A stretch of DNA of 64,000 bases from Bin87 sp965217175 (GTDB lineage: Bacteria > Chloroflexota > Dehalococcoidia > Lucifugimonadales > UBA3495), in the NCBI GenBank assembly GCA_965217175.1, contig OZ244251.1:372001-436000 (forward strand), in the 5' to 3' direction. The position numbers and the translations under genes were made by a program. A model generated the notes under the pieces. It was not told where the DNA came from and searched no databases. It was given only the letters and a program-made list of their open reading frames with translations. This document shows, piece after piece, positions 61,824 to 64,000 of the stretch. Numbering within the stretch: the stretch's first letter is position 1; each line of letters begins with the position of its first letter.

Positions 61824-62198
61824 CTAGGCGGCGAGAAACCAAAATGCAAGGTCGTAACTGCCGAAGTGGTCATACACCAACGCGGCGAACATCGGGCCCC
61901 CGAGACTGGCCAGCAAGTGAAACGGACTGACCACGCCATGTATCGCGCCCTGGTGACGTCGGCCGAAATGCCCAGCCCACAGCAGGGGCGTGATCACCAC
62001 CAAGGCAACGCCGGTCAGACCGTACATCACGCCGAACGTCGCGTACATCCTCAACGGCCCGTCCGCCCCGACGCCTGCCCAAACGCTGATAGCGCTTCCC
62101 AACAACGCGACGGCCTCCAAACGCCGCACCGGGAACCGATCCCCTAAGATGCCCCAGAACACCTTGGCCACCAGGGCGTAAAAGGTGTCCCGGCCCAC
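61824..62198 (-). pseudogene. MFS transporter C-terminal fragment
   Basis: The 124 residues (VAKVFWGILGDRFPVRRLEA, MYATFGVMYGLTGVALVVIT, LLASLGGPMFAALVYDHFGS) are the second half of an MFS carrier, with the usual loop motif GDRFPVRR. The first half is absent and a stop lies just upstream. The gap 62199-62417 shows nothing else. Confidence 0.7.
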
Positions 62199-62417
62199 AA
62201 GTCCAGATACAACCGATCAGCCGCCCACAAGCCCCTTTGATCAGACCACTCGCCCCGCATTACTCCTCTCCAAACCGCTAACTCGGATGGCCCTGAGTAT
62301 AACCCCCTCCCCAATCAGCCGGGGTTTCCGGCCGGATCTCTAGGGTCGGGCTACCGGAGATTTTGCGGCTGGCCGAGTCGGAGGACCCGCACCACATCCA
62401 GAAACTGTGAGTGTTTG

Positions 62418-63665
62418 TCACTCACTCCGCCGGGCCACGTACGTTTGAATCGCGCTGATTACCTGGGCGGTGAGGCCAGTTCCGTCGGCTGTCATAAGAT
62501 GGAGGAGATGGTCGTGCAAATCGGTTGGGATTTTGCAGGTAAACTCGGCGAATTCCGTCCGCTTGATTGGCTGCAACGGAGTTTGAATCGGTTTGCCGGT
62601 GCGTTCGCTGACGTATTCGGAGATCGCCCTGATGATCTGATCGGTCAGTCCGGTGTCGTCGTCCGCCATGAGGTATCCCAGGTGGCGACGCATTTCCGGA
62701 GGTATCCGACAATGAAGGGTGCTGGTGTCTATCGAAGGGGTCTTGGGTGCCGGGCGTCGCTGCGGCGGCGACCGTCGCTTTGGAGGGTGGGCTGTCGTTG
62801 CTATGGGCATCCTTGGGGAGGTCGGCGGGAAGAAAAGTGGGCTCTGCGATACCAATCCCAATCTCCGGGCCGGTGAGTGGATCGCATGGTCTGCGGCCAC
62901 GTCGTTGCCGGCTAGGTGAACGTATATCATGGTGGTTTCGATGCGGGTATGTCCCATGATCTGCTGGAGTTGCCTTACACCGCCCCCTTCTCGGATGTAG
63001 AACGTACCGAGAGTGTGGCGCAATGTGTGTGGCCCGGTTTTGGGTCCAGTGATGCTGGCGTGTTCAAACATCCGACGATAGACGAGCATGATTCCTTCGC
63101 GGGTCAGGGGCCCTTGCCTCCCAACCCACAAATGTTCGCCCGCACCGAGGTCCCCCAACAAGATTACTAACTCGCTGGAGACCGGAACTTGGCGCTCGCC
63201 CGTCTTGCCGCTGACAACCAGCCAACCGTCCCTCACGTGGTGATGCCGCAGAATGGCTACCTCCGCCAGGCGCAAACCACAATCCAGGATCACGAGTAGT
63301 AAGGCTCGGTCCCTGGTGGAATCAGCCACTGCGAATAAGCGGGAGATTTCGTCCCGGGTCAACACCCTACGGGTTTGCGTACGCCGTCTGGGCGGAGTTA
63401 GCCCCTTGCACGGATTGGGCCAACGGTGGCGCAGCTCAGCCCAACTGAAGAACGCCTTCAAGCACTTTAGCAGGTCGCGGCGGCTTTCCGCCCCTAACGA
63501 TCCGTCGCCAATGAGTGGAACCAGGTCGAACCCGTCGCGCGGCAGCTCGGCGCAAATTCGACTGAGCCGTTTAAGCGCCCACTGATATTGCGAGACGGTT
63601 TTCTCCGCGAGGCCCCGGAGCCGGCAATGGGCCAGGTATTCGTCCACCAGTGGCGCCGTTTGCAT
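62418..63665 (-). CDS. int: Island integrase: tyrosine recombinase with duplicated C-terminal domain
   Basis: The 415-residue product has a SAM-like core-binding N-terminus (LVDEYLAHCRLRGLAEKTVS), then catalytic segments LVILDCGLRLAEVAILRHHH (Arg), VVSGKTGERQVPV (Lys), GPHTLRHTLGTFYIREGGGV (H-x-x-R), QQIMGHTRIETTMIYVHLAG (His, Tyr). The last 110 residues hold two similar units, LHCRIPPEMRRHLGYLMADD with DQIIRAISEYV and FTCKIPTDLHDHLLHLMTAD with QVISAIQTYV, which look like ribbon-helix-helix-type domains. Such an extension is not usual in tRNA-targeting integrases. The ATG at 63665 fits the family start better than the earlier GTG. It reads inward from 136 bases inside the right tRNA copy. Confidence 0.88.
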   Translation of the reverse strand: MQTAPLVDEYLAHCRLRGLAEKTVSQYQWALKRLSRICAELPRDGFDLVPLIGDGSLGAESRRDLLKCLKAFFSWAELRHRWPNPCKGLTPPRRRTQTRRVLTRDEISRLFAVADSTRDRALLLVILDCGLRLAEVAILRHHHVRDGWLVVSGKTGERQVPVSSELVILLGDLGAGEHLWVGRQGPLTREGIMLVYRRMFEHASITGPKTGPHTLRHTLGTFYIREGGGVRQLQQIMGHTRIETTMIYVHLAGNDVAADHAIHSPARRLGLVSQSPLFFPPTSPRMPIATTAHPPKRRSPPQRRPAPKTPSIDTSTLHCRIPPEMRRHLGYLMADDDTGLTDQIIRAISEYVSERTGKPIQTPLQPIKRTEFAEFTCKIPTDLHDHLLHLMTADGTGLTAQVISAIQTYVARRSE

Positions 63666-63798
63666 AGGCAACGCCCTCCAAATGGCTGCCAGTATAGTGA
63701 ACCGAAACAATCGTCTTTGTCTCTAAGTTGGTTGCCATCGCCGGGGGGCCTTGCTACACTAACGCCAACAATTGAACGTCTCCATGTCCCTCTTCGCT

Positions 63799-63875
63799 GG
63801 GCGGGCGTAACTCAGTGGTAGAGTGTTTGCTTCCCAAGCAAAAAGTCGTGGGTTCGAATCCCATCGCCCGCTCCA
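63799..63875. repeat. attR: 77-bp direct repeat
   Basis: This is the right copy of the attachment repeat. The integrase start lies 134 bases to its left, the usual int-att arrangement. Confidence 0.85.
63801..63875 (+). tRNA. tRNA-Gly(CCC), right copy
   Basis: The sequence is identical to 19869-19943, including the encoded CCA. It marks the right end of the island; ordinary chromosome presumably resumes after 63875. The last 125 bases show no gene. Confidence 0.95.
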
Positions 63876-64000
63876 AAACCGCTGTCTGTCTCACGCATCG
63901 TCCCGAGAACCGCATTGCCCCGCGCGGTGCACCCCGAGAGATTCGGCCCGACTCACACCCCATCACAGGATTTGCTCAACATGACATCTGCAACCCAACC

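Larger units (their letters stand above)
19867..63875. mobile_element. About 44-kb integrated island between duplicated tRNA-Gly genes
   Basis: A 77-bp direct repeat (19867-19943 and 63799-63875) consists of the complete tRNA-Gly(CCC) gene. A tyrosine integrase reads inward from just inside the right copy, and an excisionase-like HTH gene lies just inside the left copy. The interior has a candidate replication initiator and origin, phage-type early genes, anti-defence homologues, defence-type genes, recombinases and several insertion sequences. It lacks capsid and conjugation genes, so it resembles a defective prophage, phage-plasmid or satellite-like integrative element rather than a complete phage or ICE. 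The composite segment at 32.05-42.4 kb is a later insertion. Confidence 0.85.

Overview
The window looks like a chromosome segment of a moderately GC-rich, free-living bacterium, most likely a Chloroflexota of the Dehalococcoidia/SAR202 kind. This is inferred from the mix of a luciferase-like flavin monooxygenase, FAD dehydrogenases, a GMC oxidoreductase, a DUF1501/DUF1800 pair and paired MFS carriers, together with short dispersed repeats. No rRNA or other taxonomic marker is present, so the assignment is tentative.

Left part (1-19.8 kb): the 3' end of nadB is followed by a phage head module (prohead protease, HK97-type major capsid protein, connector, two tail-like proteins). Next comes a block of cellular genes: an FAD dehydrogenase, small zinc and winged-helix proteins, remnants of a COG2856/DUF4411 toxin-antitoxin pair, a truncated vsr and two paralogous MFS transporters. 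After these the remaining head genes appear, terminase large subunit and portal. The head genes are a circular permutation of the usual order, and the break lies where two direct copies of a dispersed repeat sit (556-700 and 16960-17082). A Fic protein with flanking palindromes and an LLM-class flavin oxidoreductase complete this part.

Right part (19.87-63.88 kb): a roughly 44-kb integrated island bounded by two identical tRNA-Gly(CCC) genes, with the tyrosine integrase at the right end and an excisionase-like HTH protein at the left. From left to right it carries: BrnT/BrnA; a putative replication initiator with internal 66-bp repeats and an AT-rich inverted repeat (candidate origin); phage-type early genes (DNA methyltransferase, Acb2/Tad1-like sponge, radical SAM enzyme, MazG-like and deoxyribosyltransferase-like proteins); a composite-transposon-like segment (about 32.05-42.4 kb) with two inverted IS1380-type copies around a GMC oxidoreductase-DUF1800-NHL-DUF1501 operon; a regulated module with an AcrVA2-like anti-CRISPR homologue, DUF3768 and a triple-HTH protein, whose promoters share a TTGC-N8-GCAA palindrome over the -35 box; two recombinases; and a defence-like segment.

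The defence-like segment (50.8-60.7 kb) is the most notable part. It holds a three-gene operon of an OLD/ABC-type ATPase, a predicted PD-(D/E)XK nuclease and a GIY-YIG nuclease. Next to it is a large gene split by two nested insertion sequences. Removing the ISs and one target duplication in silico restores exactly one 1,224-residue reading frame. The product has an N-terminal AlbA/Schlafen-like domain and a STAND-like NTPase with the lysine-less P-loop seen in animal SAMD9/SAMD9L proteins. The island thus seems to combine anti-defence genes (AcrVA2-like, Acb2-like) with at least two defence-type systems, one of them inactivated by ISs.
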